Source of the DNA: Chionis minor
Taxonomy: Eukaryota > Chordata > Aves > Charadriiformes > Chionididae
DNA: 64,000 bases
Direction: 5' to 3'
Assembly: GCA_013398295.1 (NCBI GenBank)
Contig: VZSF01007709.1
Span: 106,895-170,894 of the forward strand
Under the pieces are notes generated by a model. That model did no database searches. It saw nothing but the letters and a program-made list of their open reading frames with translations, and was not told where the DNA came from. Position numbers and translations under genes: made by a program. Shown piece after piece: positions 49,511-61,932 of this stretch. The stretch's first letter is position 1. The number at the start of each line of letters is the position of its first letter.

Positions 49511-51574
49511 TGCTCCAAAAATTAATCTATTTTTGTAGACCTAATGCATTTCTAGATACAATCTTCATTTTTTGCCAGCTGCCTGATGTTGAAAACATAT
49601 GTATCGTTGTTTCCATTAATCTCATCACACAAGGTTTGCCTGTATGGGTACATACATATGCACACATAATATCACAGCTTCAGCAATAAAACCATAGGAT
49701 AAAAATTATCATGCTACAGTAGTATAGCATGAAATGCTGTGAATGCAAACTGTTTGGGGATTGAACAGTTCTGCAATCTGCTGATCTACTAACAAAATCT
49801 CTCCTAGTTTACATCAAGATTTTTTTTTAAAGGTCTGACTCTGCTTGCTTACTTTGCTTTTTCTTTTCTTCAGCTATCACCCCACACTTCATCAAACATT
49901 CAGCTCAGTTATATTTAACGACAACTATGCCGTGCACACCACCAACACCTCTCACCTGGTGGTGTCAAAGCACAAAAGCAGACATGAAGTAATTACAATC
50001 TACAACGCTTCTCTGTGGTAACTGTGGTGCCAAATTGCCACCTCTTCTTGAGGGGAGCACAGCGACTGCTCGTAACCCCTTGCAATAGCACAGTGCAGTG
50101 AATGGATGCATGTCAAGGATATTGGACTTTGTTGAAAGTACTAACAGGGTGAAACAGAGTTTAAAAACATGCTTTTAATGTTTCAAACATTTTTCTAAGG
50201 ACAGAGCTGTCATTGTCATCAGTTTGTCCATCAATGCAATGATCAAATGTTAATAAATGCCATCTCACAATGTCCTTATAACAAGAAGATCCAAGTCAAA
50301 CTCCCATTTCAGAGAAAGAAAACTGATGAAACAGAAAACTTCAGGTCTAAATGTCTCTCGATTTCAAAGGGCCAGTCAGAGATGCACAAGTATTGGATTT
50401 TATTTATTTTATTATTTGCTGAGGGCTTGGCATTTTGATGTTGGATAAGCCCAAAGTACAGCTCCTATTGTCATGGAAGTAACTGGGAATTTCCTGCTTC
50501 TCCGCAACCTGTTGCATAGTGACTCAGACAGGACATCTAGGAAAAAAAAAGAAGTTACAAGTCCATTTGAAATCTCTTCTGTAGTGACCAATTATGAAAA
50601 GTTTGATCACCACAGCGAAGGATGAGATTTTGTTCTTCTGAATGGAGATTCTTCCTAGAATTTCTGAGATTTGTGCAGCCAGCATTTTGGTTTCTAAAAG
50701 TTTTCTTGAATATTTTTGTCTGTATGAAAAATAATAACAATAATGTAAGGACTAACTTTAACATATAGACACCTATTAACATTTACACCTGTTGATATTT
50801 GCATTATTGATTTTGGTCACTCTGCTCCAAATACAAAGAGTTTAAGAAGAAATGTGAAGAAGACTGCATGAAAAAAGTAGAGGACTAAAATAGTCAAGAA
50901 GAAATACTGAAGAGAAGGATGCATCAGTCCTGAAAAATTCATGCTCAATTCTACGGTGAAGAGACAGATCTATTACTATTCCTTATTTATAATCCTGAGC
51001 TCTCAATTTGGCTGAAGTGCCAAATTGGTCATTTTTTGAAGAAAACCAAGGCAAAATTATACTATCCTATTCTGTAGTTCAGGGACAGTGAAGTCCATAT
51101 TGTTCCTCTGATCAGAAGCCTTAATTTTAATTCAAATTCCTCCTCCTCTCTACAGGAGCACCCTATACACTGGCTTGGCATATTTTGAGATATTTTCTCT
51201 CAGTTTCACCTCTTCAAGTTGTCCTACCTCATATTTTACATATATGTATAAATTCACTGGATTAGGAAGTAGATGACAGAACCTACAGTTGAGTGTTTGA
51301 ATCAGCAATGATATTTATATAAATAAAAATGTGAATGTTCCACATGAACACTGCATTTAAAATCAGTATTTAGAAAATAATGGGTGAACTGGACAACAAG
51401 GTAGAAGTGACTCTATAAACGGATCTTCAGCCAGCATCTTTGGCACCTCAGGCCTTTTCATCTTCCTTTTACTTTCAAATGTATATGCCTCAGGGCTTGC
51501 TCTTGGGATATAGTGAAGCCCTAGAGCCCATGAATCCTCTCAAATAAGTTCATCTCCATTTCAGGGAGAGGGAA

Positions 51575-51909
51575 TTGCTGTCTACTACTACCTGAAAGGA
51601 GGCTGTAAAGAGGTGGGGGTCAGTCTCCCAAGTAACAAGTGATAGGACAAGAGGCAATGGCCTCAAGTTGCGCCTGGGAGATTTAGATTGGATATTAGGA
51701 AAAATTTCTTCACCGAAAGGGTTGGCAAGCATTGGAACAGGCTGCCCAAGGAAGTGGTGGAATCACCATCACTGGAGGTATTTGAAAGATGGGTAGACGT
51801 GGTGCTGAGGGGCATGGTTTAATGTTGGTTTTGGTAGTGTTAGGTTTATGGTTGGACTAGATGACCTTAAAGGTCTCTTCCAACCTAGGTGGTTCTACGA
51901 TTCTAATTC
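51575..51909 (+). mobile_element. CR1 LINE 3' fragment (plus strand)
   Basis: It begins in the ctactacctgaaaggagg block and contains the CR1 ORF2 C-terminal region (aaaatttcttcaccgaaagg, ggctgcccaaggaagtgg, ggtatttgaaagatgggtag). It ends in ggtctcttccaacctagg and a decayed octamer tail (ggttctacgattctaattctg). The coding frame is interrupted. It belongs to the same subfamily as the copies at 568 and 26403 and starts within about 10-15 bp of the same internal CR1 position as the latter. Confidence 0.93.
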
Positions 51910-54769
51910 TGTTTAAGAGAAAATTTGACATAACCTATACCATTTCCTTCTTAGTCTGGGCCAGTCCAAAGACCTCAGTGATTTTCATCCATTAGATCTG
52001 AGTCTCTGTTCCCACCTGGAACAAGGCAATGCTGCTTCTCTGCTCAAGTTGAACCCTTCCACCTGTCACGGTGACTTTGAGCTGAATAAAAGGGAAGTTT
52101 GACTTTGGGTCTTTTAGCTCATCTCTTCCAATTCACTGAAAACTTTGTGTCTTGTGTCACTAAGGTGCCAGATGCCAGGCGTCAGCACAGCGCAGAAGGT
52201 TGAGTCCTGTGGGCACATTGAGTCTGAACGTGAACACAACACCCCCAAATCCATCAAAGGCCTTCCTTCTCCTACCTTGGTTTCACCACCCAGACTTCAG
52301 ACAGGTTCAGCTGTGGTGAGCTACTCACTCACAATGTGTTATGTAATGTATTAAGTATCAAATATATCAAGTAATTAATTTGATTGGTTTGCAGTTAAAC
52401 AGCAACAGCTGTAATCTCCACATCAAAAACCTTATTTGAAATCTAACAGCTAAACCATAGGGCATGAGCTGCCAGGGGCGTGAAGAGGAGAGAAGCTTGC
52501 GTACTGGCCATGAGCATGAGCTCAGCTATTTCAGTGTCTTTCTACGATTTGACCAACGAACAGCAACAGGGAGCACTTACCTATATAATTTCCCAGGCAG
52601 TTTGGCTCCGTCTGTATTCAGGCTGTTCTTACTGACTCACAAGAGACCCGTAAGAAAAGCTTAAAGGCTATGACATAACATTTTCTGCTCAACAAAAGAA
52701 CTGCAAATGTACCTGAACTATGTTTAGCTATTTATCAATTAAAACAAAAAGTAACACAGCTTTCAGCCAGTATTAATTTAGTCAGTAATGCAACTGAAGT
52801 GGAATTATTGTGCTCTAATTTACATCAGAAGATGTAAATGTCTTCTTGCTTTTAGTGTGATGCTAGAAGCCATGTGAATGAATCCTGCAACACTACTATT
52901 TTAATGTATCAAGAATTTTTCTTAAATGTGCAGTTGATTGTATTTTGGTTTGGTTTCCAAGTAGCTCAGTAGTAAGCACTCCAAAGTATTAAGTCTATTA
53001 TATCAATATATATCTTTACACACTCAGGGAAGTAATGAAATAAGCCAATGACAAGACATAATATTATGAGACAGTACAGACTTCAAGAGATAGCAGAAAT
53101 CATTTATAGATTGAAGTGGTGATAAAAAGACACAGACATCATTATTTTTTAAATTGTTTTGTTATAATGTTATCATGGAGATAGTAGGTAGTATCTTCCC
53201 AGAGGAAGAAGCAAAACTGTTATGAAAAGCAAGTTCATGAAGAAAGACTGGAGGAATTTAAATATGTAGGGTATGATTTTTCAAAAGCATTGAGCTTTGG
53301 CTTGAGCTCTCTTTCAAGTGAAGTCAACTGTGAAACTGTTATTGACTTCCACAGGAGCAGAGTCATGGCCCAACTACACACTCTTGGCAATTCCACCTGT
53401 GAAATCTGAAATACATTTAGGCCTTAATGAGCCACATCCAGTAGATTTGACATGAGTGGAGGACAATGAGAGAAACTCTTTGTGATTCATGCAAACAAAA
53501 ACCAGAGGGAAACACAGAAGTAGCATTTGTGATTAAGAAGAGATTCACAATACGTAACATCCCAAAATCTATTGACCCATGACTGAAATGCTGATGGGGG
53601 ACCCAATGAACATAATCAGTCTTCTCCAATGTCTGCTAGGGATAACCAGACCTTTTCCAGTCATGCACAGTGGCAGGGAGAAGATGAAGGAGGGACACCA
53701 GGGTGTCTGCATTCCTTGTCTGTACTACCTTCAAGAGAACTGCATGGATTGCAGAGCAGAGGAGAGAAGGAGCAGAGGATTAGGCATAGGCTACTGGTAG
53801 CTTTCAGGATTAATCTTAGGTTTTCCTTCCAGAATTTCAGGTTTGAGGTGAAGTAATATTCATAATTACCAAATCAACACAGGGTACGTTTTTCTAGAAG
53901 CATTATGGGGTTGAGTTTTGGTTTTTGTTGGCAATGGACATGGAAATTATTTCCTTTGCTGATCAAAGAACTGTCAGCAGGAGGATATGGGTTCAGGAGC
54001 GTGGACTGTCAGAAGCCTTGAAATACTCCCTGGGTATGCATCTGCTGGCAAATAATAGAGGACCACGAAGTGACCTTGGACAGTGAGTCTCTGGCCACAC
54101 TGCTTAACTCTTAACTTGTTCCCTGGCTGTTTTGTGGACTCCTCCAACTAGCTCTCTCCAAGAGAAAATCTGTAGACATAGCTGACCCTAGCAAGAGCTC
54201 CCAAGTGTCAGTATGCACCAGGTTTGGCTTCTTTCTCCTCACATAGTCGTCCAGCATTACCCCAGCAGATTTTGCAGTCCTAGACATTCCACATGGTCCC
54301 ACACCCACCACAGTCCCAGCGCATGTAGTTCCACACTCCTTCAGAAACCTTTAACCGAACTGGCTTTCTCAAGAGTTAATCATGAGTTTCCTCTAGTGCT
54401 TGCACAAAGCCAGAGTATTCCCATTATTAATAGAAAGAAGTAGACCAGGTCATAGCTGCTCTCCAGAGATGATGATTCATCTCTCTTTGACAGGAATTGT
54501 TTAAGGACATTGGGGTGATTAGAAACTCAGGCACTTTGTTTGGTTGCCTAAAGTTCGGTGTAATGAATCCCGCACATTATTCTTTGCTAGACATAAATGT
54601 AGCAGGATATATCCTTTTGTTCTGTTTGTGCAGGGGTTAGCGCATTGGAGTCCTGGTGCCACACCAGTATGCACGGCAATGCAAGTAAATAATAGACTGA
54701 AATAACAGAGCATGAGGCTTTTATCTCAAAAAAACACAAACCCCACGACACATTTGCGTTCAGTGTGTT

Positions 54770-54803
54770 TCTCAAATGTGTCATGTGTCTCAAATGTGTC
54801 ATG
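54770..54803. repeat. Two-copy 18-bp tandem duplication
   Basis: The 16-mer tctcaaatgtgtcatg occurs identically at 54770-54785 and 54788-54803, separated by tg. Confidence 0.9.
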
Positions 54804-57019
54804 TCCTATTATATCCAGTCACAGTAACCTAATGTGACCAACAGACTCCAACCAGAATGCAGAAAAAAACCTGATCTTAAGGCAGATTAACACGATGCAG
54901 CAGAAAAATATATGCATGAAGAAGGCTGTGTGCCACACAACTGGTGGAGGTCTAGGCTAAGAAATTATTTTCAGTCATGGAAGCTAAAGAGTGAGTAAAA
55001 ATAATGATTCTGAGTAAAAATAAGAATTTTCCCTAGCACACATGTAAAAGTCTATTGAGCCACCTTGGAATTGTGCAAATTGGATTTATATAAAAGTATT
55101 GCATCTTAAAAAAAAATCAGTACTCTTCAAAATAAATTCCATTTTAAAATAGTATGAGGAAACAAGAACATGTATTTAAACTGATGTGCACAAAGATCTC
55201 TGAGGCAATACACTGGAGCTAGGAATAATTATGCCTGTTGTGAAGGTTCTTCCACTTCCTTCTAGTATAGGAATCATCTCACTATTTAAAATCTATTCAT
55301 TGACATCTGAGCCAATCATATAGGATCCTGTTACAATCCATGAAGAGAAATGACCTTCTCCGGGGTTCAAGTCATCCTGTCTATCTTAGAAACCTAAAGT
55401 TAGCTGATGTTAATTTCACTTTACAGATTAGTCCTATGTCATTACTACTAAAATATCTTTTTCTTTCTAAATGGTTTAGAAGTGGATTCAGATCTACCTG
55501 AGTTGACAGTGAAACTCAAAACTGGGATGTATGTCCACTACTGCTCCTTGTAACAGTTTTTTTCTCCTTGAGATTTCCTGCAGAAAATGAAAAGTGCACA
55601 ACCATGTAAATACAGAGAACCATTACTCTTCCTCTAATAACCTGATCTTTGATCTGCTAATAAATAAATGGATAAAATACCTCTTTTAAAGCTTTCTTCA
55701 GAATTTGGGTTTCCTGTGAAAATATTAGGAAGGTTGTAAAAAACCCAACACCTTTGTTCTTTGGAAGGAATACACGATATGTGGTTAACATTTTAATTCA
55801 AAGTGGGATTGAAGGATTTCATGGAAGTATTTAGCAAAACTCATTTATTATGATGTTTCATTGGCTGCACTACTGTTTTAGGTCAGAGCAGGGATGAATT
55901 GTTGAAGTGAATTCCCTGGTCATATTCACTTGCTGTCTTGGTTCACATCGTGGTGTGGCCTCAGGAAATGGCATCCTTTTCAGATGGAGTTGAACCCAAA
56001 GCTGTTCTTCAGGAACCACCTAACACCCTTCGACATCTGAGGTGGGCAGTCCTCAGGATGGGAACAGAGCTAGTCCGAAGTCACCCCTCACCCCAAAATG
56101 GGGCAGTGCGGACATCATTGCAGGTGGTCACTTGTAACAGCTTTCCCTATGGGTCTGCTGCTATTGTTCCACACCTTCTCTAATGCAGGCATAGCCCTAG
56201 CAAACCTAAAACAACAAAGCATTGGTCTTATCAAAGTAAATGAAGATGACTAATTTCAAGAGGAATACAGAAGTTTGCAAGTTTTCGGGATACTTTTTCA
56301 ATATTCCTCTATGGCAGAAATCAGAACATCACATTGACTGTTTCCTCTAGTTTAACTGTGGATTAGGGCGAATTTCATCTGTTTTCTTCCATTTGATTTG
56401 GGGGTTCAGTTGAAACCCCAAAAGGAGAGGAGATTCAATGCCTACTACAGCAGAACTGTGTATGCCTGCTGCTGGTGAACAGAATTGCTGAGCTACTGAC
56501 AGCTCTAAGTAAACGGGATCATTTAAAAGATCACATATACTCTGTGCATTTCTGCTTTTCATCGTTCTTATCTCACCACGAGCAGAGATAGTTACACTGA
56601 TTCATGGTTGGTGGCACTATGCCACAAACACACATCTCACAGAAGTAAAAACAAATCAATAATCCTTCTGTAGGAACTAGAAGAACACTGCCCACAATCA
56701 AATTTACTCCAAGTTTACAGATAGCTTATTAACTACCCAAATCAAGTGCATATTTTAAATAATGCATAGCAATGTGATCAAGATGAGAAGGTTGGTGAAA
56801 TGATGCCATTTGTTTGCTTCATACAAAAATTGGGTTCCATCAACTTAATGCCTTTTTTCCTCCATCTAAATTTAATATGTTTAATTTCAGAGTGAGTTTT
56901 GATCAATGTGTCCAAATGACTTTTAAATGCTTAGATAACGTTTTATCAGTCTTCATTTTTCTCATTGGAGCCTGGGTAATATGTTCAGTGATATATAAAA
57001 GCTGTAGCTCATTCCTGCT

Positions 57020-57075
57020 TTTAAAAGAAAGAAAGAAAAAATAAAAAGAGAAAGAACGAATGAAAGAAAAAGAAA
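57020..57075. repeat. (GAAA)n-like purine-rich repeat
   Basis: An imperfect run of gaaa and aaag units with very few pyrimidines. Confidence 0.8.
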
Positions 57076-58323
57076 GGTTTTATTTAAATTATCTGCTCTT
57101 TGAAGATTTAAAGTGCCCCAAATGTAATACAGTATAAACATTCTTTTGTTATTTCACTTATAACTAGTTACTAGATTAATTCTCTTACACATCAGTGTAG
57201 TTTTTTCCACTTTATTATGCATTTTTCTTATTGAATAGTCCTTTGTTTCTCAACAGATAGTTTAGATTTTTAATATTGTTAGTGTTGAGAGATAAACACT
57301 TTGGTACATATTGGAGAGTAATAAATTGTGTTGAACATTGATAAACTAACGCAATTACTAGCAAGGTCACAGAGTCAGCTAATTTAGAAATATCAGTACT
57401 TGGATTTTGAGTTGTCCCCTGGAGAACTGCAGCCACTTTATTAAAGCAGGAGGGTGAGGAGAAAATGGTACATTAGGATTGATCTTTTGATCTAATTGTG
57501 GACCTCTGCCATTCCTTGTTTGACCAAAAGTGCTTAGCAAGCAAGAGGAAACACAGTTCAACTAATTGAGGCACATCCCTTAAAAGCCAAAGGGATTGTG
57601 GGAAACAGAAACAAATTGCAATTTGTACAGTTTTATGGTGTTAGTTATCAATGAAAAGGTGTAAATACTGCACAATTAATCTTTGCTTTTCATGTGGGAA
57701 TTTTTGAGGCTTGCAGACATACCACAATCATACTTCTAATATGTTCAAGCAACTAAATTTCTTATACTGCTGAAGTCCCAATTAAGCAATATTAAAAATT
57801 AGTAATATTTTCTGTCTTGTGACTCAGTGACTAGACTGTACTGTTGGACAACATGATATCAGAAATACCATGGTATGCTCCTATTGCACAAAAACAAGGA
57901 AAAAAGTCCATCTGCTTCAGAGGACAAAAACGAGAATCATATTCAAATTTAAATGCATTTTCTTCAGTGAAAGGTGCTTCCATTTACCCTTTTTGATCTC
58001 TCTACCTGATGCGTATTTGTTTATTGTATCATACTGAAATCACTAGGATGATACAACTTTAAAAAGTATGTATAAGTTAGTGGACTGGCATTCCAGAAGT
58101 AAGGGTAATGATAACGGGAGATGCAACGCTATCTCTGTAGAACTGTTTTAATTTGATTCTAGCCAGTAACAACTGGGAATTATTGCCCTTGGAAAAGCAG
58201 TTCGCTGCATGACTCGAACAGAGAAAATTATTTATTAAAGGACACATGACAACTCCACCAAAATAACATTATCATCACAGATAGTGAATAATCATCATGT
58301 TAGTTGAAAAATTTTTGTTGGCA

Positions 58324-58390
58324 TTCTCTCTGTGTCTCTTCCCATCCTTCTTCCCTCTTTCTCTCCCTCCCTTGTTCCCTCTTTTTTATT
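58324..58390. repeat. CT-rich polypyrimidine tract
   Basis: About 65 bp of C and T with very few purines (ctctctgtgtctcttccc, cttcttccctctttctctcc). Confidence 0.8.
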
Positions 58391-59083
58391 AAGTTGTTTC
58401 AGCATAAACATCTGCAGGAACAAAGCACTTAATGCTAAAAACTGCAGGAGGAAAAGGCTTCGGTTGTATTTCAGTTTGGAGATTTTGGGCTTTATATCTT
58501 TTCTGTGTTGACATTATTTCACAGACAGTCAGAGACATTGGCATGCCACCGCAGATCTTGACATCTGCATTTAGACGCATTTAGATATCTGCAAGGCAAG
58601 TATTCAATGACAGCTGGGTATCTAAGCTCTTGTTGTGGTCAGCTGGGACCAAGTCACAGTCTGGGAACCTATTCAGCTGACCGTATGTAGAAGATGAACT
58701 GTCTATTACCCATATGCAGACACCTGGTGCCATCTGAAAGTACCTAACACCGTGCAGCATGGAGCTACACGTAATTTACCCTACTTCACAGCCATGTGGT
58801 GTATAACTTGTCAGTCTGCAGATTCAGTTCTCCCGTCTGTGTTGGAATGAAACAGGGCAACCACTGACTCAATATTTCCAAAATGTCGTGAAAGCATTTA
58901 AATATATTTCAATAGAAAAAGAAATATTAAAATATATTGAACTCCAAATAGAACGTCAATGTTCTGGTGTGCACTAAGTATGAAAATCACTTTGTGTTTG
59001 TTAGGTTTTATACTCTGTGTGACCCTGATGTGCAATGAAATCAGATTTCAAAAGTTCTAATTTCTTGAGGTTTTTTTGTTGTG

Positions 59084-59100
59084 TTTTTTTTTTTTTTTTT
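59084..59100. repeat. Poly(T) run
   Basis: A run of 17 T. It could be the tail of a minus-strand retrocopy, but no body is recognised. Confidence 0.8.
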
Positions 59101-59802
59101 AATAATCAATCACTGACTTCAGTAGAGAGGTCACGGCTGGTCATCCATCATGATCAGAGTTAAACACAGTATTACTTAAGGATCTTTGTTGTACCTTTAT
59201 TGGGGAAGTCAGCTTTAGGTCTGTCAGTTTTTCAGCTTTAAACAATTTAACCCACAAGCAGATGACTGGAAAAAGCCAGCACGGATTCACCAAGGGAAAA
59301 TAGAGCTTGACACATCTGATTGCCTCCTATGACAAAGTAACCTGCTCGCTTGATGGGGAGTGAGTGGCTGACATTGTCCACATGGATTTCTCCAAGGCTT
59401 TCAACACGGTTCCCCACAGCCTCCTGGTAGAGAAGCTGAGGCATTATGGTCTAGACAAGTGGTCTGTGCAGTGGGTGGGGAACTGGCTGACAAGCCACAC
59501 CCAGAAGGTGGTGGTAAATGGCTTCTTTTCAAACAGGCAAACTGTCACAGCAGGGTCCCCCAAGGATTGATATTGAGCCCAACACCATTTAATATCTTCA
59601 TAAGTGATCTGGATGATGGAATTAAGTGTACCCAGATGAAGATTGCCGATGACACCAAACTGAGTTGGGAAGTGGACACTTAGAAGGGAGAGTCACCCTG
59701 CAGGGAAGACCTAGGTGGAAGAGTGGGCTAACCAAGAACCTATGAAGTTCAACAAGGACAAGCGTAAGGTCTTGTACCTGGGAAAACATAATCTAGGAGT
59801 GC

Positions 59803-60200
59803 AGCACAGGCTGGCACCTACCTGGTTGCCCCACCTGGGGGTCTTGGTGGACAGCAAGGTCAATATGAGTGAACAGTGTGCTGCTGCAGCAACGAAAGCC
59901 ACCAGGATGCTGGGTTGCATCAACAAGGCATCACCAGCAGAGATAAACAAGTCATTATCCCACTCTACTCAGTGCTTGTCAGGCCACACCTGGAATACTG
60001 TATTCACTTCTGGTCCCCGCTATACAAAAAAGATGTGGACGGGCTGGGGAGGGTCCAGAGAAGGGCCACCAAGATGATCAAAGAACTGGGAAGCCTGCCA
60101 GATGAGGAAAGGCTTAGAGAATTTGTTTTTTTCAGGCTTGGGAAAAGAAGGCTTAGGGAAGATCTTATCACCATGTTCCAGTATTTAAAGGGTGGCTACA
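59803..60200. repeat. 398-bp direct repeat, left copy (probable assembly artefact)
   Basis: It begins agcacaggctggcacc and ends gggtggctaca immediately before the N at 60201. By eye it is identical to 60202-60599 at an offset of 399. Confidence 0.95.
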
Positions 60201-60201
60201 N
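60201..60201. other. Assembly gap (single N)
   Basis: The only ambiguous base in the window. It sits exactly at the junction of two identical 398-bp blocks, as expected when a scaffolder joins overlapping contig ends without merging them. Confidence 0.95.
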
Positions 60202-60599
60202 AGCACAGGCTGGCACCTACCTGGTTGCCCCACCTGGGGGTCTTGGTGGACAGCAAGGTCAATATGAGTGAACAGTGTGCTGCTGCAGCAACGAAAGCCA
60301 CCAGGATGCTGGGTTGCATCAACAAGGCATCACCAGCAGAGATAAACAAGTCATTATCCCACTCTACTCAGTGCTTGTCAGGCCACACCTGGAATACTGT
60401 ATTCACTTCTGGTCCCCGCTATACAAAAAAGATGTGGACGGGCTGGGGAGGGTCCAGAGAAGGGCCACCAAGATGATCAAAGAACTGGGAAGCCTGCCAG
60501 ATGAGGAAAGGCTTAGAGAATTTGTTTTTTTCAGGCTTGGGAAAAGAAGGCTTAGGGAAGATCTTATCACCATGTTCCAGTATTTAAAGGGTGGCTACA
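60202..60599. repeat. 398-bp direct repeat, right copy (probable assembly artefact)
   Basis: The second copy of 59803-60200. After its end the CR1 continues normally (aagaagatggagactccc), so this copy is joined to the true downstream sequence and the left copy to the true upstream sequence. Confidence 0.95.
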
Positions 60600-61099
60600 A
60601 AGAAGATGGAGACTCCCTTTTTACAAGGAGTCACGTGGAAAGGATGAGGGGTAATGGGTACAAGTTACTCCTGAGGAGATTCCAATTGGACACAAAAGGA
60701 AAATTTTTCACAACGAGGACAGTCAGCCATTGGAATAATCTCCCCAGGGAAGGGGCAGATTCCCTAACAATGAACACTTTTGAGATTCATCTGGACAGGG
60801 CGCTGGGCCATCTTGTCTAGACCATGCTTTTGCCAAGAAAGGTTGGACCAGATGATCCTTGAGGTCTCTTCCAACCTGGTATTCTATGATCCTATGAATC
60901 CTTAGCTTAAAGCATTCTTATTTTAAAAAGTAGGATTTTGTATTACAGGTTTTAAGAGAATCTCAATGACTCTGGTGTTAATATGACCCTCTCACAGACA
61001 GTCCCTCTTACTGCCACAGGCTTGTGCAGAGGTGTGAGCCACCAGGGTTTAATATGCATTCACATGGAAACGCATCTCCTTTCAGCTCCCACGAGAAAC

Positions 61100-61260
61100 A
61101 CTTTTGTCCTTATGAAATCTACAGAAAATTCCCAATTTACATTTGTTAATTAGAAAGCTTTATTCTTAATAGACTAATTAATTACAGCCACATTTACATT
61201 TTAAATTTAAGTGATTATTTTAGAAGATTTTGTAGACTTCTAATTACAAGTGTTGTTATT
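61100..61260. promoter_or_regulatory. Possible conserved non-coding element
   Basis: Dense homeodomain-type words (ttgttaattag, gactaattaattacag, cttctaattacaag) in unique sequence. Texture-based and weak. Confidence 0.18.
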
Positions 61261-61854
61261 CTCATTAGGATTTCAAGTGCTGTCCCAAATGAAAATGGCA
61301 ATTGATCTACTAAACCCCACAGAGTCATCCAGTTTAACTAGTTCTGTGTACTGCCTAATGCACACAAGCAGACACTGCTGTGTGACCCAGTGCGTGCCAG
61401 CACCAAATAACTGGAAGAATACCTCTTCCTGACAGAATCAAAAAAGACCACCCAAGTTCCTGCAAAAGTGGAGTACAGGTTGCCCGGGAGGAAGAAGGAA
61501 ATCTTGCTTGTCTCATTTGCTGCTCGGCTTAATCTGGGGTAAAGAGATCACAATAAAATAAAGGGCTTTTGGTTGAAGATCAGGCATATGAAAACTGTAT
61601 CAGGCTATTTAGGGGTTTCTATAGAAGTTATGACTTATGTAAGCAAGCTGCCAACAAGAGCACAGCAAGCAGTGAGAATTCTTCTTACATAAAGAATCAG
61701 AACAAGATGGTCAAAAAAAAGGGGAAAAATTATACAGTAGCATTAAAGTTCATTGGAAAACTTTTGGGCTCATATTACTCTTTGGGTGCTTATTCCTGAA
61801 ATCTAATTCAGTTGGTGTAAATATAAACAATAATAAAGATACTAGATAATAGAT

Positions 61855-61932
61855 ATAATAGTAATAGTAGTAGTAGTAATAGCAGTTGCAGTAGCAGTAA
61901 TAGTAGTAGTAGTAGTAGTAATAATAATAATA
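61855..61932. repeat. (TAG/TAA)n trinucleotide microsatellite
   Basis: About 78 bp of tag, taa and cag units, with a central imperfect part (agcagttgcagtagcag) and a purer right half of tag then taa units. Confidence 0.93.

Larger units (their letters stand above)
45486..51574. other. Unique AT-rich sequence
   Basis: No gene is supported. It contains (TTTTG)n at 47808-47827, an AAT/AAC-rich run at 49471-49510 and an enhancer-like stretch at 49150-49450. No CR1 or LTR is seen. Confidence 0.45.
51910..59083. other. Unique AT-rich sequence
   Basis: No gene is supported. A weakly exon-like frame lies at 52145-52351, with a possible donor ctgtg|gtgagc at 52316, but it has no convincing acceptor. 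Small repeats are listed separately (54770, 57020, 58324). Confidence 0.45.
59337..60820 (+). pseudogene. CR1 ORF2 (reverse transcriptase) remnant, disrupted
   Basis: In a live CR1, ORF2 encodes an endonuclease-reverse transcriptase that copies the element into the target site. Visible here are RT motif A ([15 protein letters not shown], Asp codon at 59385), the conserved [17 protein letters not shown] stretch, motif C (IADDTKL, both Asp codons at 59648-59653), then the C-terminal domain (VLVRPHLEYCIHFWSPLYKKD, RRATKMIKELGSL, RLGKRRLREDLITMFQYLKGGY, SHWNNLPREGADSL). The reading is not continuous. It shifts frame near 59566, stops at 59681, is picked up in another frame from about 59715, and shifts again near 59870. 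The intact catalytic aspartates in an otherwise shifted frame suggest a moderately young copy inactivated by small indels. The last 180-codon frame, 60275-60820, is the best preserved part. Confidence 0.92.
59260..60899 (+). mobile_element. CR1 LINE, 5'-truncated, with broken reverse-transcriptase ORF
   Basis: This is the longest CR1 piece in the window. It enters within the reverse transcriptase domain (gccagcacggattcaccaag) and runs to the terminal attctatgatcctatga at 60881-60897. The apparent span is inflated by a 398-bp assembly duplication around the N at 60201; without it the element is about 1.24 kb. The flanking endonuclease, the N-terminal half of the RT and the first ORF are absent. 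Confidence 0.95.

Noticed and set aside
52145..52351. An exon-like plus frame with a possible donor at 52316
   Set aside because: The upstream AGs lack a polypyrimidine tract and no family is recognised.
60192..60476. A 94-codon frame spanning the N, duplicating one at 59715-60077
   Set aside because: Artefact of the repeated block around the gap, and an off-frame reading of CR1 ORF2.
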